A stretch of DNA of 64,000 bases from Cytophaga sp. FL35 (GCF_014349235.1 NZ_JACSOH010000003.1:1-64000); one strand, 5' to 3'; positions 53,980 to 62,121 are shown, numbered from the stretch's first letter. A program made the numbers and translations. Notes: generated from the letters alone by a model not told the origin.

Positions 53980-54626
53980 TGGATAGAAGAAAAGCACTTA
54001 GAAACATGGGGTTGGCCCTTGGGTATACCGTTGCCACCCCAACACTTATAAGTATAGTTCAAAGCTGTAAGCAAGAACCGTCATTTGAATGGACACCAGA
54101 CTTCTTTTCCAAGGATGAAGGGGCCGTACTAACCAAATTGGTAGATATTATTTTGCCAAAGACGGACACTCCATCGGCATCAGAAACACAGGTACACCTA
54201 TTTATAGATCGGTTTGCACTGGAAGTGATGGATGAGAAGCAGCAAAATTTTGTAAATATGTCTATTGGCAGATTTATAGAAAAAGCGCTCATTGACTCAG
54301 GAAAAGAAAAAGGTGGCGAGCTATCTGCAGAAGAACTTGAACCCGTACTTGCCGAAGCATTAAGCGTTAGCAAAGAGGATGAAGCCAAGAATTTTGAAGC
54401 CATTAAACAATACCATGAGGCAGTTGCCGAAGGCAAGGAACCTTTGTTGGACGATGGAATTTCAAGATTCGCTTTTGCCAATAATTTAAGGGGACTAACC
54501 ATTATGGGATATAAGACCTCAGAATATGTAGGCGAGAACGTATTGGCCTACTTACCTGTTCCAGGGGAATTTATAGCCTGCGGAGATTTACAGGAACTCA
54601 CTGGCGGCAAGGCTTGGTCCTTGTAA
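53979..54626 (+). CDS. Gluconate 2-dehydrogenase subunit 3 family protein (Tat lipoprotein)
   Basis: Small subunit of the GMC dehydrogenase, 215 residues. It starts with a Tat-type signal (MDRRKALRNMGLALGYTV) leading to a lipobox-like ISIVQSCK (Cys about 28). The domain continues with FSKDEGAVLTKLVDIILPKT and ends with AFANNLRGLTIMGYKTSEYV and the Ala/Pro-rich YLPVPGEFIACGDLQEL, the usual gluconate-2-dh3 pattern. In related sugar dehydrogenases this subunit carries the catalytic chain across the membrane. Overlaps the GMC gene and is followed by a terminator; no cytochrome c subunit gene is adjacent. Confidence 0.92.
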   Translation: MDRRKALRNMGLALGYTVATPTLISIVQSCKQEPSFEWTPDFFSKDEGAVLTKLVDIILPKTDTPSASETQVHLFIDRFALEVMDEKQQNFVNMSIGRFIEKALIDSGKEKGGELSAEELEPVLAEALSVSKEDEAKNFEAIKQYHEAVAEGKEPLLDDGISRFAFANNLRGLTIMGYKTSEYVGENVLAYLPVPGEFIACGDLQELTGGKAWSL

Positions 54627-54647
54627 TACACTACAAATTAAATTTTT

Positions 54648-54691
54648 AAAAGGGTTAAGGTCCTATAAAAACTAGCCTTGACCCTTTTTTT
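54648..54691 (+). terminator. Terminator after the dehydrogenase genes
   Basis: AAAAGGGTTAAGG pairs with CCTTGACCCTTTT (one G-T pair), then a T-run. It separates the GMC pair from the following TIM-barrel gene. Confidence 0.75.
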
Positions 54692-54726
54692 GATCTCAAC
54701 TTAAAAACAGAACCGAACAAACACCA

Positions 54727-55647
54727 ATGAAAAGAAGAAATTTTATCCAAAAAACCGCAATAACAGGAAGTGCCCTTTCTATGGGAGGCTCTTTGGCCTT
54801 TGCCAACAGCTCTATGCAACCGGCCACAAAACCCCATAGCTTCAATCTTAAATACGCCCCACATCTGGGTATGTTCAAAGAACTGGCAGGAGAAGACATC
54901 ATAGACCAAATTAATTTCATGGCGGATCAAGGCTTTACCGCATTTGAAGATAACGGTATGATGAAAAGGGAAATTTCCATGCAAACCAAAATGGGCGAAA
55001 CCTTGGCCAAAAGAGGTATGACCATGGGTGTTTTTGTTGTAGATAAAGGTGGCAACATGGCCAACACTTTGGCAGCGGGGAAACAGGAACATCTAGATAT
55101 TTTTTTAGATGGATGTAGGCGGGCCGTTGAAGTGGCCAAAAGGGTAAATGCCAAATGGATGACCGTTGTACCTGGCGGATATCAAAGAAATCTACCTATT
55201 GGAGTGCAGGACGGAAACGTAATTGAAGCCCTTAAACGAGGAGCGGAGATTTTGGAACCGCACGGTTTGGTTATGGTATTAGAACCACTTAGTGATTCTC
55301 CTGACCTCTATTTGCAAAAGTCCGATCAGACCTATATGATCTGTAAGGGCGTGGATAGCCCTGCCTGTAAAATTTTATACGATATATACCACCTACAGAA
55401 GACCGAAGGTCACTTGATTCATAATATGGATCTAACTTGGGATGAGATAGCTTATATACAAGTGGGGGACAACCCCGGAAGAAAGGAACCTACTACGGGT
55501 GAAATCAATTATAAAAACGTCTTTAAATGGATTCACGAAAAAGGATTTGATGGCGTGTTGGGTATGGAACACGGAAACTCTAAATCTGGCAAAGCTGGTG
55601 AACAAGCCGTTATTGACGCATACAAGGAGGTAGATAGTTTTATGTAA
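54727..55647 (+). CDS. Tat-exported hydroxypyruvate isomerase-like TIM-barrel protein
   Basis: A 306-residue protein with a Tat signal (MKRRNFIQKTAITGSALS) and a signal-peptidase-I site (LAFANSS), so probably soluble in the periplasm. The barrel shows LKYAPHLGMFKELAG, GFTAFEDNGMMKREI, LVMVLEPLSDSPDL, CKILYDIYHLQKTEGHL, AYIQVGDNPGRKEP and GVLGMEHGNSKSGK, with Glu, Asp-His, and Glu residues in the hydroxypyruvate-isomerase (Hyi) pattern. It is the third TIM-barrel gene in the island and the second with a Tat signal. The terminator upstream suggests its own promoter or read-through. Confidence 0.9.
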   Translation: MKRRNFIQKTAITGSALSMGGSLAFANSSMQPATKPHSFNLKYAPHLGMFKELAGEDIIDQINFMADQGFTAFEDNGMMKREISMQTKMGETLAKRGMTMGVFVVDKGGNMANTLAAGKQEHLDIFLDGCRRAVEVAKRVNAKWMTVVPGGYQRNLPIGVQDGNVIEALKRGAEILEPHGLVMVLEPLSDSPDLYLQKSDQTYMICKGVDSPACKILYDIYHLQKTEGHLIHNMDLTWDEIAYIQVGDNPGRKEPTTGEINYKNVFKWIHEKGFDGVLGMEHGNSKSGKAGEQAVIDAYKEVDSFM

Positions 55648-55668
55648 AACAACGTTATTCATGATACT

Positions 55669-55700
55669 AAAAAGCGTCCAATTTCCTTGGACGCTTTTTT
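55669..55700 (+). terminator. Terminator after the TIM-barrel gene
   Basis: Perfect 13-bp stem AAAAAGCGTCCAA / TTGGACGCTTTTT with a 5-base loop and following T-run. Confidence 0.9.
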
Positions 55701-55772
55701 ATTAGTGCACACTACCACCAAAATGTATACGGTTATTACCAAAAAGGGTACCTAATTAATGGATGCTTGCCT

Positions 55773-55780
55773 TACTTTTG
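55773..55780 (+). promoter_or_regulatory. Possible promoter box of the MBL-fold gene
   Basis: TACTTTTG matches TAnnTTTG exactly and lies 7 bases before the ATG at 55788; no TTTG box is visible 19-21 bases upstream. If real, the message is leaderless and the TTG at 55767 cannot be the start. Confidence 0.45.
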
Positions 55781-55787
55781 CCAGGGT

Positions 55788-56921
55788 ATGAAACGAACCT
55801 TCAAATTCTTAAAAAGAATGTTAGCAACCATAGGCATCCTTATTGGCTTAGTAGTACTACTAGTAGTCCTGTTTTTAAATTTTAGTCCACAATTTGGTGG
55901 TAGGGCAACTAAGGAACAATTGGCATCCTACGCCAAATCAGCACATTTTAAAGATGGTAAATTTTTTAATCTGGGCGGTGTAAAAAATGAAATGAGTGCC
56001 GGTGATATGGCCAAGGCCATTGGCGGCATGTTCAAAAAGATACCCAATGCCAAACCTGATCGCCCCTTAACAGTACATACGGTAGATTCCACGGCCATTG
56101 CCAATTATTCTGGAGAAACCCGTTTCATTTGGTTTGGCCATTCTACGTTTCTGCTACAAATGAACGGGAAAAACATTTTATTGGACCCTATGTTCGGTGA
56201 TGTTCCCGCACCCCACCCTATGCTGGGCAGCAAAAGATTCAGTAACGGTCTCCCTATAGTAATAGATAAATTACCCCGTATAGATGCCGTAATTCTTTCC
56301 CATGACCATTATGACCATTTAGATTATGAAAGCATTAAAAAACTAAAGCACAAGGTTGACCATTTCTATATGCCGCTTGGTCTGGGCAATCACTTGAGGG
56401 AATGGGATGTGGAGGTGATGCGTATTACGGAATTGGATTGGTGGCAAGAAGCCACTATGGGAGATTTCACCTTTACCAGCGCCCCTGCCCAACATTTTTC
56501 AGGTAGAGGTCTTACGGACAGGGATAAAACACTTTGGAGCTCATGGGTCATACAAACGACCGAAGAAAAAATCTTCTTTAGTGGCGATAGTGGATACGGG
56601 CCCCACTTTAAAACCATTGGGGAAAAGTTTGGGGCATTTGATTTTGCGATGATCGAATGCGGACAATACAATGAACTTTGGTCAGAAATTCACATGTTCC
56701 CCGAAGAAACGGCACAAGTGGGCGTGGACATCAACGCCAAAGCTATTATGCCCATTCACTGGGGAGCCTTTAAATTGGCCCAACATTCTTGGACCGACCC
56801 TGTGGAAAGGGCCGTTAAAAAAGCCAAAGAACTAAATGTCCCAATAATCACTCCGCAAATTGGGGTGCCCACCAGCATCCATCAAGAGCTACCCGCCCCA
56901 GAAATTTGGTGGGAGAATTAA
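55788..56921 (+). CDS. MBL-fold metallo-hydrolase (NAPE-PLD/UlaG-like), membrane-anchored
   Basis: A 377-residue protein with one N-terminal membrane helix (MLATIGILIGLVVLLVVLFL) and a metallo-beta-lactamase domain. Metal ligands: SHDHYDHLD (His172, His174, Asp176, His177), AQHFSGRG, FSGDSGYGPHF and PIHWGAF. The IWFGHSTFLLQMNGKNILLD start and the ending are those of the NAPE-hydrolysing phospholipase D/RomA-like group. The catalytic domain would face the periplasm. Substrate unknown; lipid or phosphodiester hydrolysis is possible. The start is set at the ATG at 55788; a TTG seven codons earlier overlaps a promoter-like box. Confidence 0.9.
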   Translation: MKRTFKFLKRMLATIGILIGLVVLLVVLFLNFSPQFGGRATKEQLASYAKSAHFKDGKFFNLGGVKNEMSAGDMAKAIGGMFKKIPNAKPDRPLTVHTVDSTAIANYSGETRFIWFGHSTFLLQMNGKNILLDPMFGDVPAPHPMLGSKRFSNGLPIVIDKLPRIDAVILSHDHYDHLDYESIKKLKHKVDHFYMPLGLGNHLREWDVEVMRITELDWWQEATMGDFTFTSAPAQHFSGRGLTDRDKTLWSSWVIQTTEEKIFFSGDSGYGPHFKTIGEKFGAFDFAMIECGQYNELWSEIHMFPEETAQVGVDINAKAIMPIHWGAFKLAQHSWTDPVERAVKKAKELNVPIITPQIGVPTSIHQELPAPEIWWEN

Positions 56922-56993
56922 AAAGGTAGGGCACATTTTAATTGGAACTATCATAATAATAGATTGATCCCACGCTTATAAATTGCAAACAGC

Positions 56994-57025
56994 TTATGAC
57001 CTTAATCCTTAAACTAAGGCCATAA
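56994..57025. terminator. Weak hairpin between converging genes
   Basis: TTATGACCTTA / TAAGGCCATAA with one mismatch and a 10-base loop, between the MBL gene and the TrpB-like gene. No strong T-run on either side. Confidence 0.35.
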
Positions 57026-57047
57026 TCTGAATCGCATACCTATAATC

Positions 57048-58415
57048 CTAGAGAGGAATTTCAGGGGTATTTAGTTTAGCAATTGATTTGTTGATTTCTT
57101 CTTGCGTGAGTTCATGCCTTACGATGTTCCCTTCAAAATAATCATCATAAGCTTTCATATCAAAATTTCCATGTCCGCAAAGATTAAAAAGAATGGTTTT
57201 GGAGACTCCCTCCTCCTTGCATTTTTTAGCCTCTGCGACCACGGTAGCAATACCATGGGTAGCTTCCGGTGCGGGAATAATTCCCTCCGACCGCGCAAAA
57301 AGCACACCGGCATCAAAAACCTCCAAGTTATCATGTGCAACAGCTTCAATTAATTTATCTTTTAACAACTGACTTACGATGACGCCTGCACCATGATAAC
57401 GCAATCCCCCTGCATGAATGGGCGCAGGAACAAAATCATGACCCAAGGTATACATTGGAAGTAAAGGCGTCATGCCTCCCGTATCACCAAAATCATACCT
57501 AAAGACACCCCGGGTCAATTTGGGGCAGGAAGTAGGTTCACTGGCTATACAACGAATATTCTTTCCTTCTTCCATATTCAACCTTAGAAACGGAAAGGCC
57601 AGACCAGCAAAATTAGACCCGCCACCAAAGGGCGCCACTACAATATCCGGCATATCACCTGCTTTTTCCATTTGTTTAATAGCCTCTTGACCTATGATGG
57701 TCTGGTGCAGTTTTACATGGTTCAAAACACTTCCCAAGGCATATTTGGTATCTTCCCTTTGTGCGGCCATTTCAACGGCTTCGCTGATGGCTATACCAAG
57801 AGAACCTGGACTATCCGGATTTTCCGCCAATATTTTTCTACCCGCTTCCGTAAGGTTGGTGGGCGAGGCAAACACATTGGCGCCCCAAGCATTCATCATA
57901 GATTTCCTGTAAGGTTTGTGATGGTAGGATAATTTTACCATATACACATCGCAATCGATACCAAAATGCTGGCATGCAAAACTAAGGGCACTGCCCCATT
58001 GGCCTGCTCCGGTTTCTGTGGTAATGCGTTTAACACCTTCCATTTTATTGTAATATGCCTGTGGTACGGCCGTATTGGGTTTGTGCGATCCGGACGGGCT
58101 TACACCTTCATATTTGTAATAGATTTTCGCCGGGGTATCCAAGGCCTTTTCCAAGCCGTATGCCCTGTATAATGGGGTGGGTCTCCATAGGGAGTATATG
58201 TTTCTTACCTCATCAGGGATGGGTATCCATTTGTCCATACTGACCTCTTGTTCGATCAGCGCCAATGGAAAAAGTGGGGCCAATGCATCGGGACCAATAG
58301 GCTCTAGGGTACCAGGGTTTAAGGGAGGTAAAGGTTTATTGGGCATATCTGCCACAATATTGTACCAGTTTTCAGGAATTTCTTGCTCGCTTAGGGTAAA
58401 TTTTCTAGTTTTCAT
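57048..58415 (-). CDS. TrpB-like pyridoxal-phosphate enzyme (TrpB2 type)
   Basis: A 455-residue tryptophan-synthase-beta-like enzyme. It has the PLP Lys (Lys112) in SGSHKPNTAVPQAY, RITTETGAGQWGSALSFACQ, the phosphate-binding GGGSNFAGLAFPFL and the C-terminal CGHGNFDMKAYDDYFEG. The N-terminal WRPTPLYRAYGLEKAL and the greater length compared with about 395 residues for TrpB1 place it in the TrpB2 group, which makes tryptophan from indole and serine without a TrpA partner or serves as indole salvage. No other trp gene is nearby. I therefore do not assign trpB. Confidence 0.92.
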   Translation of the reverse strand: MKTRKFTLSEQEIPENWYNIVADMPNKPLPPLNPGTLEPIGPDALAPLFPLALIEQEVSMDKWIPIPDEVRNIYSLWRPTPLYRAYGLEKALDTPAKIYYKYEGVSPSGSHKPNTAVPQAYYNKMEGVKRITTETGAGQWGSALSFACQHFGIDCDVYMVKLSYHHKPYRKSMMNAWGANVFASPTNLTEAGRKILAENPDSPGSLGIAISEAVEMAAQREDTKYALGSVLNHVKLHQTIIGQEAIKQMEKAGDMPDIVVAPFGGGSNFAGLAFPFLRLNMEEGKNIRCIASEPTSCPKLTRGVFRYDFGDTGGMTPLLPMYTLGHDFVPAPIHAGGLRYHGAGVIVSQLLKDKLIEAVAHDNLEVFDAGVLFARSEGIIPAPEATHGIATVVAEAKKCKEEGVSKTILFNLCGHGNFDMKAYDDYFEGNIVRHELTQEEINKSIAKLNTPEIPL

Positions 58416-58605
58416 TGAATGAGTTTTGGTGTACCCATTAAAGATATAAAATAGGCCCCAACCTTAATCTGACTTTTACTATTTCAAAAATTTTGATGCC
58501 GATAACTTTTAAAAAGTGCTAAAATTATGTCAAAGTGTTCATTTTTAACGATTTAATGTAATCCAAGCAGTATTTTAGCAACGTACGTAGAATATTATTG
58601 GGGCC
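58416..58605. other. Intergenic region upstream of the TrpB-like gene
   Basis: 190 AT-rich bases. On the minus strand TATCTTTA at 58439-58446 is a one-mismatch promoter box 23 bases before the TrpB-like ATG. No TRAP site, T-box or trp-leader-like structure was recognised. Confidence 0.4.
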
Positions 58606-58689
58606 ATGGACAAATACATTACCATTTTAATCATTTATATACTAGCTTATCTCTTCTCTGTCATAGCTAGGCCCTACATTGAAAAATAA
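58606..58689 (+). CDS. Possible 27-residue single-helix membrane peptide
   Basis: ATG at 58606 opens a 27-codon frame encoding MDKYITILIIYILAYLFSV followed by IARPYIEK. It consists of one hydrophobic helix with a charged end on each side, like many real bacterial small membrane proteins. GGGG lies 3 bases before the ATG, and a hairpin follows at 58749. There is no homology evidence, so coding status is uncertain. Confidence 0.4.
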   Translation: MDKYITILIIYILAYLFSVIARPYIEK

Positions 58690-58748
58690 TATCAGAAACG
58701 TATTTTTTCCTAAGACCAAATGCTTCAAAAAACCATTTAGTGAAAGTA

Positions 58749-58785
58749 AAAACCAAAAAGCATTTAGGAAATACTTTTTGGTTTT
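58749..58785. terminator. Terminator after the S74-domain gene
   Basis: AAAACCAAAAAGCAT / ATACTTTTTGGTTTT with one mismatch and a 7-base loop. A- and T-rich on both sides, usable by the minus-strand S74 gene and by the plus-strand small frame. Confidence 0.75.
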
Positions 58786-58807
58786 AGACAACTACACTCA
58801 ACTCACA

Positions 58808-61633
58808 CTATTTGGAAATGTTTTTTTCTAACCGCAATAGCCGAGCCTCTAAAGAGGCGATTTTTTCGGATTGTTTTTCAATTAATAATTGCTGTTCTTG
58901 AATGGCCTTTATTGCCACAATTGCGAAGGCGCTATAGTTCAGACCCAGTAATTCATCTTCGCTATCTGAAGATACCAAATCTGGAAAAATGCTTTGAACG
59001 TCCTGTGCTATAAGACCAATAGTCCTTTTCCTTTCAATGTCGGATTTGTAATAATAGGTACTGGGTTTTAGCTCTTTGACTTTCTCCACTACATTCGTTA
59101 GGGGTCGGATTTCAGATTTTAAACGTTTATCAGAACTTTGAACGTATGCTCCGTTATTTGCATTAATAAATCCTCGTAAAGCTCCTCCGTAATGAAACCT
59201 TAATGAAAAACCATGGGTTATATGCCAATCTTGATTTTCGGTATTATCACTAAAGCTCAGGCCACTACCAACAGATTGCCCCCCTTGGTTGATAGTTAAT
59301 CTTGCAGAAGGACTTTCGGTATTGATACCTATCCTGCCATCTCCTGTAATTGTCATTCTATTTCCTGCTCCACTAGCATTGCGAAAATAAAAATTAAGCT
59401 TAGCGTCACTAGCAGTGGTAGAGGGCAAACCTGCAACATGCCAAAAAGAATCACTTACAGCATCATTGGTAAGTTCCAACCTAGCAAAATCATTTCCTGT
59501 TTCCTCTAACTTAAATAAGGGTTTGAGCAGGGTTGAGTTATTTCGAATATGTACCCATGAAGAAACATTAGAAATGTCACCAAACTGAAATTCCCCTCCT
59601 TTACGCATTCTAAAATGTGTAGATAAAGTATTGGAGCCATCTTCTTTGTACCTAAACTGTAGTGTGCCACCCCCATTAAGTGTACCAAGTCTCCATTGAT
59701 TTCCATTCCCTGGATAACCAAGTATCAGGTTCCCCAAATTGGACTGAAGAAAAAGATTCCCTCCAATATGCATTTTCGTTTCCGGGTTACTAATTCCAAT
59801 TCCAACATTCCCCGTATCAAAATAAATATCACTATCATTTTCTTCCCAAAGAGAACTCCGTCCACCAGAGCTTCCTATCATTAAATTACCATCGGCATCA
59901 GCTACCACGTTTCTTTGTCCCGTTCCCGCTAAATCCCTCGACTTGATGGTACCTTCTACATCTAGTTTTTCTGTTGGGTTTGTAACCCCCACACCAATGT
60001 TTCCATTATATTTTATAGTCAATCTTTCCTGCAAGGTGCTACTGCCATATGCAGCGCCATCTTTGGTAAAAAAGCTTAAATCACCTTTAAATTGAGCACC
60101 GCCGGCCGTTTTGGTCTCAATTCTTGTTATAGCAGAATTTCCTGGGGAAGAATTCGAAATAAAATCAAGCCTTCCTATAGGTTGGTTGGTAGAACCTTGC
60201 CCTCCCTGTATTTCGACGGAAGCCAAGGCGTTATCTCCAGGGCTAGTACCTGTAGCAACGGTCAAATAAGTACTTGCACCACTTTCTACTCCTGGAACAC
60301 TATTTCCGACACCAACACTTCCGCTATCAAAATAAATATCACTCCCATTTTCTTTCCAAAGAGAACTCCCTCCGCCACCACCAACTTCATCCGTGCCAGC
60401 AATCCATTGACCCGAACCCGCATCCCACTTGGCCACTTGACCGTCTGCCGTACCTTCCAACCCGGAAATATTGGTACCATCTCCCATGAGCAGTCCGCTT
60501 TCTCCAGTTACATCCACATAATTTCCTAAATCTACCGATCCGGCGCCATCTTCAATAGTGAGTACATCACCTGTCAAAATTAAATCTTGATTATCCGTTC
60601 CCCCAGGCGGGATAATTCCTGAAAGGTCCACACCCGTGCCATCGGTAATGTTTAAAACAGTTCCTGTTAACGATAAATCTTGATCATCAGTATCCACCAA
60701 ACCTCCTGCAGCGAGTTCTTCCAAGGCTGCTTGGGTATCGGTAGCTACAAGACCCGTACCTGCATTATTGAAAGGAACTTCTGCCGCTGTCTGGTCATCG
60801 GTACCACCGGGGGGGATAATCCCCGAAAGGTCCACACCCGTACCATCCGAAATCTCCAAGCTGGTACCCGTCAAGGTCAAATTCTGAAGTTCATTAGTTG
60901 GGTCCGCATCCGCATCTGCCCCGCCCGCCCCAGCAGCCAATTCATCAATGGCCTCTTGGGCATTAACGGCTGTAAGCCCTGATGCCGAGTTATCATAAGG
61001 CACCTCCACAGCAGTTTGCTCTACCCCACCGCCAGCAAAAAACTTATTATCTACATAGGTCTTTACTGCACGCTGCGTAGGCAAAATTCCATTGCTATTT
61101 TCTGAAAGTGTACCGTTATCCGAAATCTCGTTCACTTGATTTCCGGTACTTAAATTTAATGCGCCTTCCACTTTAAAATTTTGACGCACCACTACATCAC
61201 CTTCATTGAGGTTTTCAATTACATCTCCCGTCTTTCCCCATTGTTTATCCCCGGACGCCAAAGCATAGGGAACCGCAGATAATTCGGTAGTGCCTATCTC
61301 AACCCCATTTAGAAAAATGGTTAAGTACGAGGTGCCTCCCCAAGGTAAATTGGAAAAATTTCCGTTGGCTACCGTTCCATTTCCAATTTTAAGGCTAAAA
61401 ACACCATTGGCGTCCGTTTCTACCATATGTGTTTCTTCGTAAACCAGCGTGGCATTGGCAGCACCAAAACGCAGACCTATGCCCACCGTTAGCTCTTCCT
61501 GCTCCAAAAGATTATTTTCCGCATCACGAGCAACCCCTTGATAATTGATAAAATCTGCTTGTGCCCACATTTTTGTTGATAGTAGCAATAGGACAATCAA
61601 CATTAAGACCGTTAAATAGTAATTCTTTACCAT
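58808..61633 (-). CDS. Surface protein with modular repeats and S74 intramolecular chaperone domain
   Basis: A 941-residue exported protein (signal peptide ending TKMWAQA). The N-terminal domain (FINYQGVARDAENNLLEQEE, SYLTIFLNGVEIGTTELS, AVPYALASGD) is typical of large flavobacterial surface proteins. The middle contains internal repeats (two GVDLSGIIPPGGTD units plus two xVP[YF][DN]N...QEA[IL]xEL units, and two xSxIYFDSGxVGxG units) like trimeric fibre shafts. The C-terminus has the tail-fibre peptidase S74 domain with the Ser-Lys pair in SSDKRLKSEIRPL, TIGLIAQDVQSIFPDLV, and a final coiled coil (LLIEKQSEKIASLEARLLRL). It is expected to form a trimer that self-cleaves its chaperone. It lies 5 bases after the T9SS partner gene. 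Confidence 0.9.
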   Translation of the reverse strand: MVKNYYLTVLMLIVLLLLSTKMWAQADFINYQGVARDAENNLLEQEELTVGIGLRFGAANATLVYEETHMVETDANGVFSLKIGNGTVANGNFSNLPWGGTSYLTIFLNGVEIGTTELSAVPYALASGDKQWGKTGDVIENLNEGDVVVRQNFKVEGALNLSTGNQVNEISDNGTLSENSNGILPTQRAVKTYVDNKFFAGGGVEQTAVEVPYDNSASGLTAVNAQEAIDELAAGAGGADADADPTNELQNLTLTGTSLEISDGTGVDLSGIIPPGGTDDQTAAEVPFNNAGTGLVATDTQAALEELAAGGLVDTDDQDLSLTGTVLNITDGTGVDLSGIIPPGGTDNQDLILTGDVLTIEDGAGSVDLGNYVDVTGESGLLMGDGTNISGLEGTADGQVAKWDAGSGQWIAGTDEVGGGGGSSLWKENGSDIYFDSGSVGVGNSVPGVESGASTYLTVATGTSPGDNALASVEIQGGQGSTNQPIGRLDFISNSSPGNSAITRIETKTAGGAQFKGDLSFFTKDGAAYGSSTLQERLTIKYNGNIGVGVTNPTEKLDVEGTIKSRDLAGTGQRNVVADADGNLMIGSSGGRSSLWEENDSDIYFDTGNVGIGISNPETKMHIGGNLFLQSNLGNLILGYPGNGNQWRLGTLNGGGTLQFRYKEDGSNTLSTHFRMRKGGEFQFGDISNVSSWVHIRNNSTLLKPLFKLEETGNDFARLELTNDAVSDSFWHVAGLPSTTASDAKLNFYFRNASGAGNRMTITGDGRIGINTESPSARLTINQGGQSVGSGLSFSDNTENQDWHITHGFSLRFHYGGALRGFINANNGAYVQSSDKRLKSEIRPLTNVVEKVKELKPSTYYYKSDIERKRTIGLIAQDVQSIFPDLVSSDSEDELLGLNYSAFAIVAIKAIQEQQLLIEKQSEKIASLEARLLRLEKNISK

Positions 61634-61638
61634 GATTA

Positions 61639-62121
61639 TTAGTTCTTTATAATTTTATATTCCTTTAATCCTACCGTACCCTTTAACAAAAGTTGCAGTA
61701 TATAGACCCCTTTTGCCATGGAGCGCATATCTATGACATGTTCTACTCGATCATCCTCAACAGACTTCATAAAAACACGCTGAGAATTGACTGAAAACAC
61801 TTGCATGGCCAGAACCTCACTATCCCCAGAAAAAATGGTAAGCTCGTCCATAACAGGGTTTGGGTAGACTACAATCTCAACATTATCCTCATTACCTACC
61901 CCCAAGGGTATGACCAGAATTCCCTTTTTACCCCAAAAGCCTTGATGAACGGAATAGTCGTCCTTTATAAAACCCACCACACTTTCACCAATCGTAAAAT
62001 TGAGATTGTGGCCCGAAGAGACCATTAAAGTTCCGGCGCTTCCTATCACGCTTCTATCAATAGTTTGGCCAGATGCACTTAGAGCTAACAGTAGTACGGG
62101 TATGGTGAAAATTACTTTCAT
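61639..62121 (-). CDS. Short T9SS type A sorting-domain protein
   Basis: A 160-residue exported protein: signal peptide MKVIFTIPVLLLALSASGQ, a short beta-rich part (TIDRSVIGSAGTL, NFTIGESVVGFIKDDYSVHQ GF region), then a complete C-terminal type IX secretion sorting domain (VVYPNPVMDELTIFSG, GVYILQLLLKGTVGLKEYKI). The mature protein is hardly more than the sorting domain. The gene runs directly into the S74 protein gene (5-base gap), a pairing I recognise as recurrent in flavobacteria. The GTG at 62169 is rejected as start because the signal peptide begins at the ATG at 62121. Confidence 0.88.
   Translation of the reverse strand: MKVIFTIPVLLLALSASGQTIDRSVIGSAGTLMVSSGHNLNFTIGESVVGFIKDDYSVHQGFWGKKGILVIPLGVGNEDNVEIVVYPNPVMDELTIFSGDSEVLAMQVFSVNSQRVFMKSVEDDRVEHVIDMRSMAKGVYILQLLLKGTVGLKEYKIIKN

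Noticed and set aside
57048-58415. Classical tryptophan synthase beta chain of a trp operon
   Set aside because: Length and N-terminus fit the TrpB2 type and no trp gene or TrpA lies nearby.
58808-61633. Prophage tail fibre
   Set aside because: The S74 domain and shaft-like repeats are phage-like, but no other phage gene is near, and the N-terminal domain and T9SS neighbour are those of flavobacterial surface proteins.
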